Source: Endothia cerciana
Lineage: Eukaryota > Ascomycota > Sordariomycetes > Diaporthales > Cryphonectriaceae
Assembly: GCA_026119935.1 (NCBI GenBank)
Contig: JALRMH010000006.1
Location: 558,001-622,000 of the forward strand
Direction of reading: 5' to 3'
DNA length: 64,000 bases
The notes below the pieces were generated by a model. It did no database searches, was not told the DNA's origin, and saw only the letters and a list, made by a program, of their open reading frames with translations. Below are positions 12,438 to 25,525 of this stretch, one piece after another. A program made the translations under genes and the position numbers. Each line of letters begins with the position of its first letter. Position 1 is the first letter of the stretch.

Positions 12438-14016
12438 ACGCGCCTGGTTCTGCCTGTTGGAGAAAGCATACTACGAGAGACCACAAGACAGGATTTACAG
12501 TGCACAGTACGTACGTTCCTGGACGGTCGACTCCATCTCTCAGCCCAGCTGCGCACTGTATCGACTTGCCTTGCGCGTGACAAGAAATGTAATCCACCTC
12601 TTGTCGGCCCGTCGAAATAACAACACGCCTGCAGTCTAACCCTTCGAAACGCGGCCTGCGATCCCCGAAGCCCTCCCTCGAGCCCCATCAGATCAAGGTT
12701 CCAGAGGCAACCCCAGAGCGTGTCTTGGTATGTGCTGTCTCCATTCCACCACGCGTCAGCCCCGACCCCTACTGTAATCACTGCCCTGGAGGGGAGTCTC
12801 CAACCTCTGCCCTCACCTTTTCCTCGCCACCCGCGCAGTACACTGCTTCCACAAGCCTCGCTCGGCTGGGCCATATACACATTTCCCCTCATCTGGCCAA
12901 CACGCCGGGCCCTCGCGCTCCGTCACGTTCAGGGTCAGAGACAGGGACAAGGTGTGGCTGATGTCCACTGCCGAAACGTCCCATCACCCACCACATCCGG
13001 CTTCCCCGCCTCAAGTCCCCCAGCGTCTTCTCCCCCTTCTCCATCTCTCGAGTACACACATCCCCCGCGTTTTGTTTCGGAGATTTCCAACGTCGTCCCG
13101 ACCTCTCACCCCCAATGACGCCTAGGCATGAGCACCATAATAATTCGATCTCTAGCCAACCCTTCAGCAGCCGACTCTCGACATACCGACAGACAATCAC
13201 TACCGTTTCCCCACAGCTCTTGGAGATCCAACGATTGTCAACGTCTGCACATCAGACACCCGTTGTCCCTCGGCAGCAAGGCCAGCCTCCCTCCCGTGTT
13301 TGACGCGATACCCTCCGCCTCTGCGCCCGCCTTTGACACCCCTCTCATGTGGGCCTGTTGTGCCTCTGCATGGTTTGGTTTTGAGTCCTCGGAGGCAACC
13401 TGCCCTGTGCTCCAATAGCCAATGCCGATTACAACAACACCGCAATCTAATTGTCAACCACAATACGGCCCCTAGAGGCTCCATCTTGACGCAACCGGTT
13501 TCTGCCCATGGTTCCTGGTCTGGCTCGCGTGCTCCCTGTCTCACTTTCCCCGCTGCGGGCCACCAGCAACGATTGTTTCAGGACGGAGTCTGTCACTGCC
13601 TGTTCTTCCCTCTGGCAGTATCTGACTTTACAAGGTCTGTCGTGCGATCGACCTTATCCCACCTCGGACGTAGGCTTCCCGCCGAACAGTACTACGTCAC
13701 TTACTATTGGCACACACACATCCTTGGGTCGTGGCCTCTAAGCTACCACCACAACACGCGGGAGGCCCCAAGCTGGCTCTGAGACGAGGGGTAATCTTTG
13801 AGGACAAAGGAATTTAACCCCGCCCTGACCTCGTGCTCGCCCAGGCTTTTGGCGAGCAACACCTGCCTACTAGCTGTTGGTCCAAGTTCATTGCAGTGAC
13901 GCAGCCCTCCTCTGCGACAGTCCGTTTGGCCCGCCCCCTCACACTTCTCTGCGTAACCTATTAGTTGCGCCCCGGCGACTCCAATCTCCAGCAGATCTGA
14001 ACCTTAAAGCCCAGGG
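5853..14016. other. 8-kb gene-free GC-rich tract upstream of the C2H2 regulator
   Basis: Many overlapping reading frames of 60-210 codons occur on both strands, but none shows a domain, conserved motif or splicing pattern I can support. The tract has long C or G homopolymers (about 6909-6923, 7597-7610, 10979-10990, 12112-12122). From about 11,620 to 13,100 the plus strand becomes pyrimidine-rich, as in promoters and leaders of filamentous-fungal genes. So the last 2 kb or so may be promoter plus long 5' leader of the transcription-factor gene. I see no tRNA or 5S rRNA in it. Confidence 0.5.
12383..12437. repeat. (CAGC)n microsatellite, about 13.75 copies
   Basis: A perfect tetranucleotide tandem array of 55 bases. 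Frames through it read Ala-Ser-Gln-Pro repeats, but nothing shows that it is translated. Confidence 0.95.
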
Positions 14017-17000
14017 ATGCTTTCCGTTCAGTCCCCGCAGGGGCCCACCCCGCCAGGCACTGTTGACGCGAACGGCGACGTCAAACAGCAAAAGCCCAAG
14101 ACCTTACCGTGCCGTTACTGCAATAAGTGGTTCAGGTGAGCTGCTCGACCTCCCGCCGCGGCCCCCCCCCCCCCCCATACTAGACACCACGTATGCTTAC
14201 CTTTCTGTGTCTCCGATTAGGCGTGTGGAGCATGTGCAGAGACACGAGAGGACACATACCAAGGAGAAGCCGTTCGCCTGTAACTGGGACAACTGTGGAA
14301 AGAGTTTCGGCAGGAGGTGAGCATCATTTCTTCTTCCAGTATCTGGTGTCTCTGGGTGCTCTTGTGCTGGGCGAGGCTTTGCTCAGCGACCCCCCCCCCC
14401 CACACCCTTCCAGACCTCCAATATCCTCTTCACATGGGAGCTACCCCAACCTGTTATATATCCCTCTCGCGTCCCCCGTCTCTTCTCCACTGCCCTGCCA
14501 ATCATCCTGCTATCTGCTTTCTCCTGCGTACCTGTCATCTTCGAAACATGCTTACATGGACATCAGGGATCTCCTCGTCCGCCACGAGAAACTGGTGCAT
14601 CTCAGTGACGGAAACAAGGATGGCGTCCCCAGCTCCACCACACGGCAGAGAAAGGCGTCTACGGCAACGCAGGCGAGTCCGACCAAGAGCCAACCCGACA
14701 CCGAGATGCTCGGCTTGCAACAGCAACATGCCCAGTCGCACTTTGCACGGGCTCCCGATGCTACAATGTCGGCGATAGTCTCGACCTTGCCTTCCGACTC
14801 TCGCATCGCACCACGACCGACTGCGGCGTGCAACCTCGATCTTTTATCAGACGCAGCGACTCACCTCGCCTCGGGTGGCGACGTGAACCCCATGCAGGCC
14901 ATGATACCCGATATGAGCCAGGGTCAGCCCAACCTAGGACGAGTCGACGGTCTGCCAGCATATAATGATCGTGGCCGCGAGCCAGATCCTACCGTCTATT
15001 CCGCATCCTTTCCTGTCACCACTGCCCCATTCGCAGTCAGCTCGGCTCCCTTCCCCATCACCTCAGCCTCCTTCCCGGTCACGTCGGCCCCGTTCCCCAT
15101 CAATTCAGGGCCTCAGCACCCCGCATTTGATAGCTACGACCTCTTCATGGATGACATTGGCTCGCAGTCACACTTCTTGCCAGCTGCAGTCGATGCGGAT
15201 CAGTCTTTCGGTGTGTGGCCTCGAGGCCCGGCCTCTGCCTTCCCGTCAAGGTTTCCTTCGCTCGCCCCGGAGGCTTCAACGGACGGTGCCAACAGGCTGC
15301 AAGAGGATGGAATGAAGGCACCGGCATGGAGGATTTCGGCTAATGACCATGGGGTCATCAAAAATCGTCTGGACGAGTTCTCCAGCGTCCTACCCAACGA
15401 CTTCGTCTTTCCTTCGCGACATACCCTGACTCGATATCTTGAGGGTTATATCAGCGGGTTCCAAGAGCACTTGCCCTTTTTGCATATCCCGACGCTATCA
15501 CCCACCGAGATGGCTCCTGAGCTGCTCCTTGCAATCGCCTCCGTAGGAGCACAATACCGGTTCGAGAGCCACCGTGGTCATGCCCTCTGGTATGCCGCAA
15601 AGGCAGTCGCGTTGGAGCAGATTCGGAGGCGTCATAGCCATGAGATCCATACACTGCTTCCAACCCCGGCGGCGTACAGTCCCCATTCGACACGAGCATC
15701 GCCTAGCTCCGGATTCCGACACTCTTTTACCTCAGTGCATTCAGACCGGCCAATGACACAGGAGACTCACCGTGAACCATAGTACGTCGTGTATTTATTC
15801 TCCCGTCTTTGACGCCGCAGAACCTCTTCACTAACTTCTCGGTAGCTCTCCCAATACCTTCCAGTCGCGCCTGGAAACCATCCAGGCACTTCTGCTGTTG
15901 TTCTCCGTCGGTCTGTGGGGAGCGAAAGCCATCTTGCAAGACGCTTTGTCCCTGCAGAGCCAGCTTGCCCTGCTGATCCGCGACGAGGGCTTGACCCAGG
16001 AGCCTAATCATGTCAGTGACTGGGACACGTGGGTCAGAAATGAAGGAAGCATACGGACGAAGCTCATTGCCTACTGCTACTTCAACCTGTGCAGCATCGC
16101 GTATAACAGCCCGCCCGTGTTGGTGACTTCGGAGATCAACATGACACTTCCCAGCCCTTCCAGGCTCTGGAGGGCAGAGAACGCATGGCAGTGGCGGGAG
16201 GCCAGGCAGTCGATACCCCATGTGGACATATCAATCCAAGACGCCTTGGCGAGGCTCCTCGGTCGGCCAAATGGTGGGACCCTCAACACTCTCTCGACGC
16301 TGGGAAATTACGTCATGATACACGCGTTGATACAGCACATCTACTTGCTCAAGCAGACCACGTTCGCGTTGCCGCAGAGTCCATTTGCCAATGCAGTGGC
16401 ATATGACAACAGCGGTCTCAGGGAACAGGATGTCGACCAGGTCAGCAGCGCGCTGCGTAGCTGGCAAATAGGCTTCGAAGAGCACCGCCTGAGGATCACT
16501 CAGTCCGCCCAGCAGATGGGTAGTGAGAACACCCCAGGTGGCCCGGTGGCTTTCGACGCCACGGCCCTGTCCAGGCTTGCCCATATCCGTCTACATACCG
16601 ACCTCGTTCCGGCCCGCGCCCTGGAGAGCCGTGACCCTTATGTGGCTGCCGGTATCTTCAACAATATGCCGCTGCTGCCCCGCGGCCAACGTCTGAACAA
16701 GGCTATCCTGCAAGCGGTACACGCGCTATCGATGCTCGTCAAGGCTGGCATCAACTATATTGCCAGAACGAAGTCGCTGGAGTGGAGCATGCAGCATTCT
16801 CGTGAGCAAACCAGTTCCTTTTCGCCTATGGGAGATGGTGTGACTGAGGAGGATGAAGACGGCCGTGAGCCCCCACTGACAAGTACCCCTGCAGTGTGCA
16901 ACCTCGAGTGCGCTGTTCTCCTTGCCAAGTGGCTCATCACTCTCGCATCGATGAGCCCCACCCAGGTCCTGACAACGGAAGAGAAGACAATCCTATCTTC

Positions 17001-17313
17001 TATCAAGACCATTGTCGACGAGACTGAATACGCCGTTCCCATCGACCCCTCGCTGGCCGCAGTCTCTGCGTCCGCTGAGCCAGTCCAGCCAACGCAACAG
17101 CAGAACAGGGGTGACGCGTCTCTCAACGACTCGGCCAAGCTGCGCCAACTTGCCTCTGCCGTCCTGCGTATCTGGGCCAAGACATTCAAAGGGGACCACA
17201 TCTTCGAGCTCGTCAAGACCATGGGCCATGGGTTGGAAGTGTACTCGAACATACTTGACAAGCCGAGTGATCAAGCCCCGATGGGACGGATGTCGAATGC
17301 CGGTTTGGAGTAG
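14017..17313 (+). CDS. C2H2 zinc-finger transcription factor with fungal-specific TF domain (965 aa, 4 exons)
   Basis: A nuclear DNA-binding regulator. Exons 14017-14135, 14221-14316, 14567-15781 and 15846-17313 sum to 2898 nt; introns are GT...AG of 85, 250 and 64 nt. Two tandem C2H2 fingers open the protein: C32, C35, H48, H52 and C60, C65, H78, H83, joined by the T-H-T-K-E-K-P-F linker. Both finger exon junctions fall inside Arg codons, and the joined sequence reads without a gap, which supports the models. A low-complexity region follows, with P-F-P-I-T/S repeats near residues 215-250. From about residue 355 comes a fungal_trans (PF04082-like) region with R-Y-L-E-G-Y-I-S-G-F-Q and L-L-A-I-A-S-V-G-A-Q-Y-R-F-E. 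The short E-P-Y-S-P-N-T join at the third intron is as expected. Such C2H2/fungal_trans hybrids are a known fungal class; the target genes cannot be read from sequence. Confidence 0.9.
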
Positions 17314-20300
17314 TATTACCAGCGCCGCACGTGACTGAAATCCTCCGCCTGGGTCCCCCGGTCGAGCAGGAATTGAATGATTGCCTCGGTGGAAACGGAG
17401 AGCAGGGCGATACTATGATTATCAGATTGAAAGCTTCAGAATGAAGGGAGGAATCTGGCACGGCCATTGGAGGAATTGGTCCCACGGATTCTTATTGTGG
17501 ACAATATTGTTATTGAATCACTTGTAGTGGGGTGTATCTGTTGCTTTGCTCAAGGCGTAACTGGCAAGGGGAAAGTAGGATTGGTGAAAATCTTTAATAT
17601 GAATGCTAGCTTGGGAACTGGACAACGTCGTGCGTTGCTTGGACCTAAGTCCTATCTTGTGTCTGAATCAAGGCTGTCCGTCGACAGTCCGCCTTTTGCT
17701 CCTGTCGTTCACCCGGAGGACCATCGCACAGCTCATTCTCACCATCACCGCCCACATCGACTTCACCCAACCTAGCCATCCCCACTTGTTGATATCTCCA
17801 GAGTAGTAGTACCTAGGTGTAAACCCGCCCTAGATACTGACTCTAGCTACCTCCACGATACCATTGTCTGGCCTTGGTTGAGAATATAAAGCCAGAGTCG
17901 GGGATTGCATTCTTGGTTGTCATCCTCAGTACCTCTGGTCTCGGGTTGGGGGCTGTAGTCCACATGTAAATACACACTGGCAATCAGCCTTCAGCTGGTG
18001 CCTCCGCTGTTTTTCATGTCTCTTGGTCTCTGTACCGTGAATTCACCCTGCCTCGTGCTCGGAAGCACCCATAAACAACTAGTCTAGGTCCAAAGGACAT
18101 CCATCCCATGGCACACCAGTACCTCCAAATGGGCCGTAGTGCTCAAGTCCAAGACGACTAGGGGCTGACTGCCCTGCCAGGCGGGCTGAGACTGCATCTG
18201 GCACTCTGGCCTGGCATGTAACTCGCTGAGAGGACGAGGTGCACGTGGCACCGGGCTTCAGCAGGTCTCCAGAACGGGAAGGCTCCACAAAGAAGTCGAG
18301 ACGGTTCACATGGCTATGGCGTCTGCCATGAGAGACAGGAGCCAGGATTGTGGGGGGGGGGGAGGGGGAGGAATGACCATGCTGAGAAGTAGCTCACGGA
18401 AACCTCCTGCTTGCAGGTATGGGCCTCAGGTCTCTGCAGAGGACCTCCGGGTACTTGACCCGTGCCTTTCAATAATCATGGGGATCCATGGGAAGTTGTT
18501 CGTCACGATGAGAGAAACTACGAGAGCCGGGTTCCCTCGTAGGCCCTCAAGCATAAAGGTCCATATCACCTTCCTACACCATAAGTACAAATACAGGAGC
18601 CTTGCCTGTGGAGGGGTAAGCTTGCTGCGCGAGGTGTGAGAAGGGCCCTCGCTGTTCAGATATGTCGGGCTGGGAACGAAGCAGCACCGTGATCACGACC
18701 ACCGAGTTGACGACGCCCTGAGCTATGCCCGCCATCTGTCCCCGAAAGACCTCTGACGCCCGGGAGCCACGTCAACCTGTCTGGCGATCCGGGGGATTTC
18801 GCGGGCCCCATCATGGCATATGATCGAGCCCGAAAACACACGGACTTGGAGAAGGGTGCTCACCGCCGACCTCGCCTGCGCACGGCCGTGCCAAGCCGGC
18901 TCAGCGTGCATGAAGAGGCCGAAGCGGTTCGCGCCAGGGCCGCAACGGGGGTGGAGGTGCCCAGGCCACGTGGGGGGGGGGGGGTATTGCAGAACGCCAG
19001 CAGAACGCCAGCCAGGCATTGTGGTTTTGACGTGCCATGTGAAAACCGACAAAGCCCTTGGCCAATGACAGGTCCGGGGTGGGAGACCGAAAAGTTGCGG
19101 GATATCTGGGGGGGATTGGGGCCGACATATCATACGAGAGGCGTGCCCGGTCACGAGGTTGAGGGGAGGGAGCCCTGGAGCGTCTGCCGAGAGCAGATTC
19201 TCGCGGGCTCGGCACAGTGTACAGAAGGTGACTGGCTGTATAGATAAGCAGAACCGAAATGTAATACGACATCTGCATGATTGTGATTCAGGGGGAGAGG
19301 GGAGGGCGATCAGGCCCAGGCCGGTGCCGAGTGTCTTCGGGATACGCGGTGGCGATGCACAAGGTTGGCCGCACAGTGGGATCGGGATCGGCTCAGCTGG
19401 TGAGGAGGCACTGGTAGGCGGGGTCCGCGACGGAGAGAGCCCTCGTGTGGACGCAACGTGGATGGACGCAGCGACGATGTGCCTCGACATTGAGCGATTA
19501 CTCTCCACCTGGGCGAGACGTTGTACGTCATAGCACGGTGCCGGAACCGCAGGCGTTCTTGGACTGCGCGAGGAGGGAAACACCGCAGTACGTCGGTCAG
19601 AGTATCCATCAGCCTACAAATGCAGCGGGTCCTCCCGTTGTGTCGGATCTTGATGACAAGCAGGGCCCACAAACCACATGACCGTAATGTGGTGTGTCGG
19701 CTGAAAAGAGGAAGCAGACCATGGGCGAAACAGGTCGAGGACTACCATGGGCATGGCTATCTCATTGGACTGACTGCCGCAGTCCTATGGGCTCACAGCG
19801 AACATGTCCGAAGGCCATCGGGCGTCAGGTCGGCTGGCTCCCCTCTCGCCCCGCCGCCCTCAGCTCAGCTGTCAACCAGGAAGCCGGGCGGGTCCCGGGG
19901 CTGAACGCGTGGTGGCGCCGCGCCCTCTTCGCCCACTTCTTCAGAAGAAGCACGAGGCCCTGGCCATATAGCACCGACAACCTGGAGCGGCGGCCAGACA
20001 GGATCTCCAACAACAGAGCGGCGGTTCTTTGGGAAGAAAAAAACCCCAAAAAAACCCCAAAAAAACCCTCCTAACCTGGGGCCTTGCGGTGAGATGGAGA
20101 CCCGCGTCCCGTCTGCGCTGCGCTTGTGACGTGGGGATTGTGATGCCCGAAGGATGTCGGGGGGGACGTGGTCCAGAGGGCTCATAGGAGACACAGACGG
20201 GCAGGGCTGGCAGGACAGGCTAGCCCGCCAGAGGCGATTAGTATCGTACGATTTTCAGGATGCATCGTCTGAGGTCGACGGTCGTGTTCGGGTCCTGTGT

Positions 20301-22962
20301 TCGGGTCGTGATCGGTCGATGTAGCTGTGCAGTGCTCTGGGCAGGATTTTGATAAATCAGTGGAGACCCGCTGTTCAACCTTCGCTGAGGTCGGAAGGGC
20401 GGCTGCAGTGGAAGAGACCTGATGGGCCCCTGCTCATATGTATGAGTTGTACCTCCTGCGCCCAAGACAAGAAAGGCCTTGCCCGACCTCGACCTCGACC
20501 TCGACCTCGGACGGCCAACCTCGTACGTACAACCTCGAGCCGCGGATGCAAAACTCAACCCCAGAACCACCTGCACCGCGTCAAGACAACGGATATTGCA
20601 GCCCACCTCTGTGCTCTCCGGCTTCATGCCCTGCCTGCTCGAGCCCCTCGAAACGCCCTGCCGGGTCCCAGCATCATCCGTAAACCCCCAGTCCCAACTG
20701 ATAGGAACGGCAGATAGGATGGGGCCGGGGCCCGGAACCGTGCATGGCCGAGCCTCTGCCCTCAACGACACGGCGAGGGAAGACGACACCAGCCGCCGGA
20801 CAAGGCCGAGACTCGCGGCAAAATGACAGACGCAGAGAGCAGAGCACAAGATCACTGACCTCCTCCTGTTGGCGTGGGCATGGGCATTCACACGGGCCCC
20901 TACGACAAGGTAGGAGGCAGCGGCACCCCGTGCGGCGGCGCGACCTGACCGCGACACCATCCTCATGCTGCCATCAGGCCATTCCCAAGCCTCTCTGACA
21001 CGGACCACGGCTGCCCCCGACAGGTCTGCCCACACAGCACCCAGCATGGCCTCGCAGGCCTCTTTCCAATGAGACACAGAGGCCTCGCGAGGTACGCAGC
21101 CCGGAGCCAGCTGGGTTTAGTGTACGAGCCACCACCGGAGCACTGGCCGGCATCCGTGGCCCACATCACCTCTCCGGATGCTGCTGCCCTCTTCCCCGGC
21201 AGCAGGCCGGGACCCTCACCGCGACACACCACCGCGCGCGTGGGGGAGTATTCGAAGCCGCATCTGCAGATAGATTGGCGACTATCCCTAGCGCCCTGAC
21301 GCCACGGCGACCTGCGTGCGCTCATCCCATGGTGTGCCCTCAGCAGGCCCCCACCCCTCCGAGCCTGTCTCGAAATGGTCAATTTTCGCATCGAGGAGTG
21401 GCTCGGCCGGGCCTCTCCCTCTCGCTCACCTTTCCGCACCTCCCCGTGGCCCGGACCCACCAGCTGGGCCTGGAGCTGAGACATCCTTCGCGCCGCATTT
21501 GTTCTACAGGCAGGCTCCCGGCACGCTGTCACCGGCCCTCCATCTCGTTCTGATTCAGCACCGAGCCCACAGGCAATCAAATGACCCGTATCGCTCGGCG
21601 CATGCCGAAACCTACGTCAGGTGTGTGCTCTACCGCCATGTACCTGTGGACCCGCTTCAATCTCGAGAGCCCCGCCCGCGAGATGATCACCTGCCGCGGG
21701 ACAGATTCGCGAGTGTCGCTTCTTTCCAGCCTCCCTGCAGGGAGATCCCTATTTAGCGACGGTCTCAGCTCGCTCAGCTCGCCCGTGTTCACACGAGGCG
21801 AAGCCCGTCGTGGGGACATCATCCGGACTCGCATACCTGCGGGGGCCTTGCCCGTCTTCCAGCTATACGAGGCTCGCCCACGAGCCGACAGGTCCACACC
21901 CCGTCTCATCTGTGGATAGCAGTGGCGCAATCGCGACAGCGAAGGTAGGGACCCGGAGGCAGGCGGCCTGCGCCCCGGCTTGTATTGGCAGACACATCAC
22001 GGAAGTCGCCATGGGTCGCCACGGGCTGCACGGGTCTCAAGGCACCCTGTACAGCGTCACCGAGACGAGTCCTACTACATAGTATGTATGCACCGCAGCG
22101 TCACATCTCGCCCGGGCACTCAATAGGCAAGCCACAATCCTCTTCCTCCCTGAAGCTATCCCTGCTCGGCGGGTGTCCGGATGGCCGCATAGCAGCTCTG
22201 GTCCCTCGGGGGAGGGGGGAGGGGGGAGGGACTCGGTCAGTGGAGGGCCATCCGGCTGGGATCGACGAGGCTGTCGGCAAGGATCCTTTCTCGATCTACA
22301 GGGTCTCGTGCCTCTGTCAACACGCCATGGACCAATTGCCATGGCGGAAGTCCCTACTTTGCTTTTTCCTGGCCTTTAGCATCTCCACGGGCAGCAAAAG
22401 GACCAGGAGGAGGAGGAGGAGGAGAAGGAGGAGGACAGGCTAACGTTGCAGGTCGAGGCCCAGACTCAGCCATCCAGGGATCGGTATTGCCTGTACGAAT
22501 GGGAAGCTCAGAAACATATCCCGACCCTTTGGCTCGTCGCCGGTTGGCCCATGGAGACCACGGCAAGGGTGGGGACCTAGACGATTGTCGCCGGGCTGAA
22601 ATCTTGGACTAGACAGTGGCTCAACACCGCTCGTCCCTAACGGTACCACCACCACCACCTTGGCTACGTAGGCGCGCTGCCACCATCGCTGCAGAGACCG
22701 GGTACCCCTTACCACCAAACCTCTGCACCTTGTCCACCTCCTGGCAGCCGGGCCCCCGAGCCTAGCCAAGAAGAGTGCGAGGCATATCCTGAACCTGAAC
22801 TCTACCTCATGTCTCATTCATTCACATACCGGCCGCACCCCATCTCCCGCATTTACTCGTGCTCAAAACAGCACCTGACACCGCCCGACGATCCCTTCTC
22901 TCCTGTTCCGTCGCATCTCCCCACCCTTCCAGGCCCTCCCAGCTGGTAGTCTATCAGGACGA
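17314..22962. other. 5.6-kb gene-free tract between the two regulators
   Basis: GC-rich and without a supportable gene; the longest open frames (for example 279 codons at 20238-21077, minus) are compositionally random. G homopolymers lie near 18350-18361 and 18970-18981, with a (GACCTC)4 repeat at about 20484-20510. The final 350 bases are pyrimidine-rich with a short CCA repeat (about 22645-22660), as in the promoter and leader of the Zn2Cys6 gene that follows. Confidence 0.5.
20037..20068. repeat. Three tandem A7C4 units
   Basis: Seven A then four C, repeated three times (the last unit has three C). It resembles ciliate-type telomere repeats, but this is surely coincidence or slippage in a fungus. 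Confidence 0.9.
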
Positions 22963-25525
22963 ATGATGGGCAGCACCATCCAGGCCGAGAAGGTCAAGAG
23001 CGGACGTTCAGCAACGTCATGCCTCGAGTGTCAGCGCCGGAAGCAAAAGGTATGGTTTGGGGCGACGAGCTCGAGGGGGTCCTGGTCCCCTCAATGGTCT
23101 CGACCTGGACTGACGCCATGATCAAAACCCGCTAGTGCTCGCGCGAGTGGCCCTGCAATCACTGCCAGGCCAGGAAAGTCCCTCACCTCTGTCAGTTCGC
23201 CTCGAGAAAGGTGCCGACGCCGGAGGGTGATACGTCGACTGGTCCTCCCCACAAGTACGTCACAGAGACTGCCTTCAACCTGATACCGACAGCAGCCACA
23301 TTGACGTGTATACTCCACAGGCTGTCGAGGAAGCGGAAGGAGGACAGCTTCGAGACCGACGTGTCCGCCTTCGCCGACGATCCTGATCATGGCCTCTCCG
23401 ATGGGTTAGCCAAGCTGGGCTATATGCCTGGCCATGGCTTCTTCGCCCTTTCCGGGGCGGTCGTAGACGTAGGTGGTGACATCGACAGCGGATCTGAAAT
23501 CGTGAACTGACACCACCTTCAGTCGTCCAGCAGCAGCCGTGGAGGGGGCCCTCGGGCCGTGCAGGTCGAGGAGGTAGAGACAGCGCTGAAGCTTGTCTTG
23601 CCGAAGCCCTATACCGGTATGCAACGTCGACCCGTGGCGGGCCTCGACCCTGCTAACATGACCAAGATGTCCTCGTCCAAAACTTTCTGGAGCATCCCAA
23701 CTACCAGTACTACTCGGTCTTCCCGGAGCAGCTCTGCGGACAGATTGCAGGATGGTGGGAGGCGAGGGCAGCCGGCCAGAGGCTCAGCCCTGAGCTCACT
23801 TGTCTCCTGATCCGTGTCTGTGCCGTGTCCACCCAATATCTGGAGGACTCACTCCGGCAGAGACTCGAGCTCGAGCTCGGCGAGAAGGCCCAGTCCATGA
23901 CGGACCGGTTCCACGCCGCCGCGCAGAAACTCAGCTCGTCGATCCCGAGAGGCCTTGGAGGGGTCGTCCAGGTGCAGCAGCTCTTCCTCGAAGCGTCTTG
24001 GTGGAAGTCAGAGGCGTCTATGGTAGAGGCCTGGCATGCCCTGAGCGTTGCTATACGCGAGGCACAAGAGATTGGTACGCTGTGTTCACTTGCGTTCAAC
24101 CCATATTGCACTTTCTGAGCACCACATATCCAAGCCGGAATGCTGACGTCCAATGTAGGCATGCACAAACCAGTGCAGGGGCTGCCGAACTTCGAACGCG
24201 AGCTGCGGGACAGGCTATGGTGTATTCTCTGGACGTGGGATTGGTGAGTCAATATGCGCCCGGAAGCCACTGTCATTACTAACAAGACTAGGCAAATGTC
24301 TACTTTGCTGTCTCGGCCGCTTCTCATCGACCAGGACGACCACAAACTAGAGATCCCTAATGGGCGACTGGAGGGTATTACTGATCCCGAGATACCACAT
24401 CCTCTGGCCTCTGTCGCACTTCAAGCACGACTTGGTCTTTGCGTCTCCCATCTCTTCCAGAGGATGGGCACCGACAGCTCTATAAAGCTTGTCCTTGATA
24501 TAGAGGAAGCCCTGGAAAAGTGGATGGGCACGTTCCCGGCCGCCTTGCGTGACCACCGCCCCGATAAACGGTGGGACCATAAGTACCCTTACATCCCATT
24601 CATGCGCTGTCAACTCAACATCATTGCCTACTGCTACCTGCTTGCGCCCCTGAAGCCCTTTCTACTCGGCAATGCCGACCCAGAGATCATGAACGCACAA
24701 CTCGGTTCCGACCTCCGCCTCAAGGGCGTCGACACGTGCCTCGACTTGATGAGCGCCGGTGAGAAGTTCTACGATCTGGCCTTTCCGCGGAGTATAAAAT
24801 ACTTCTTTATTATCTTCTTTATGTTCGACGCCGCCACCGTCATGTGCTCCGCCATTGTCCACGACACGGAACACACCCTGCCCAAGCGCAGCCAGTGTGT
24901 CCGCGCCCTTCGCACAGCGCAGGAGCTTATGGACGACGTGGCGCACCTATCTGAGGCGGCGCGGACCTCGGCTCAACTGCTCAGGAAGTTGACAGTTACG
25001 TTGCCGCTTACCGCGGCAGAGAAACAGACCCTCGGGGTCGTCCAGGGGGCCTCGTCGAAGAAGATGAAGACATCGTCCACACCCGACGCGTTCAGCTCTA
25101 CTATCACCGTCGGCGCGGAGTATGAGCTCGGCCTCGCAGGTGCCCATGCCCGTGGTCTCTTCGAGTCGCCACTCGTCTCCTCAGACTACACAAACAGTAT
25201 TCCCTCGACCATCGGCTCGACCTCCTCTGACATGCTACAGCACCAACAACCACCCCCGTACGCAGCCGCTCTGCAGGACCACAACCTCATGCCGATACCC
25301 CTTGCTGCAGGACCAGGCTGGCAATCTATGGACTACGGTGCCGGGCTCGACGCCGGTATACCCGTGACCACCTCTGCCGACCCCGGGATCGGAGTTGGCG
25401 GTGGCATCGGGCTGCAGCCGGGGGATCCGCTCACGGGGACATATCTCGATCCGCTGTGGGATTGGGACAGACTGAATATAGATCTGTCGGGGTACTCGGT
25501 GCCGCAGATGCCTTTTGATACGTGA
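22963..25525 (+). CDS. Zn2Cys6 transcription factor (724 aa, 7 exons)
   Basis: A fungal binuclear-cluster regulator. Exons: 22963-23049, 23136-23254, 23321-23468, 23523-23616, 23667-24074, 24159-24243, 24292-25525; total 2175 nt. The Zn cluster is C20-x2-C23-x6-C30-x5-C36-x2-C39-x8-C48, with the first intron inside it exactly before C30. The middle region is fungal_trans: L-T-C-L-L-I-R-V-C, then W-H-A-L-S-V-A-I-R-E-A-Q-E-I-G-M-H, then L-R-D-R-L-W-C-I-L-W-T-W-D-W-Q-M-S and L-S-R-P-L-L-I. These restore the expected family order only after splicing, which supports the introns. Intron 2 (23255-23320) is uncertain. It has good signals but is 66 nt long with no in-frame stop, so retention would give 746 aa. 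The C-terminal 100 residues are low complexity (Gly/Pro/Asp). Targets are unknown. Confidence 0.9.

Noticed and set aside
20238..21077. 279-codon minus-strand frame
   Set aside because: No domain, random composition, no promoter or intron signals; GC-rich DNA has few stops by chance.
3132..25525. A secondary-metabolite gene cluster (two regulators, SDR, hydrolase)
   Set aside because: No PKS, NRPS, terpene synthase or transporter; the SDR is dead and the genes are spaced by many kilobases.
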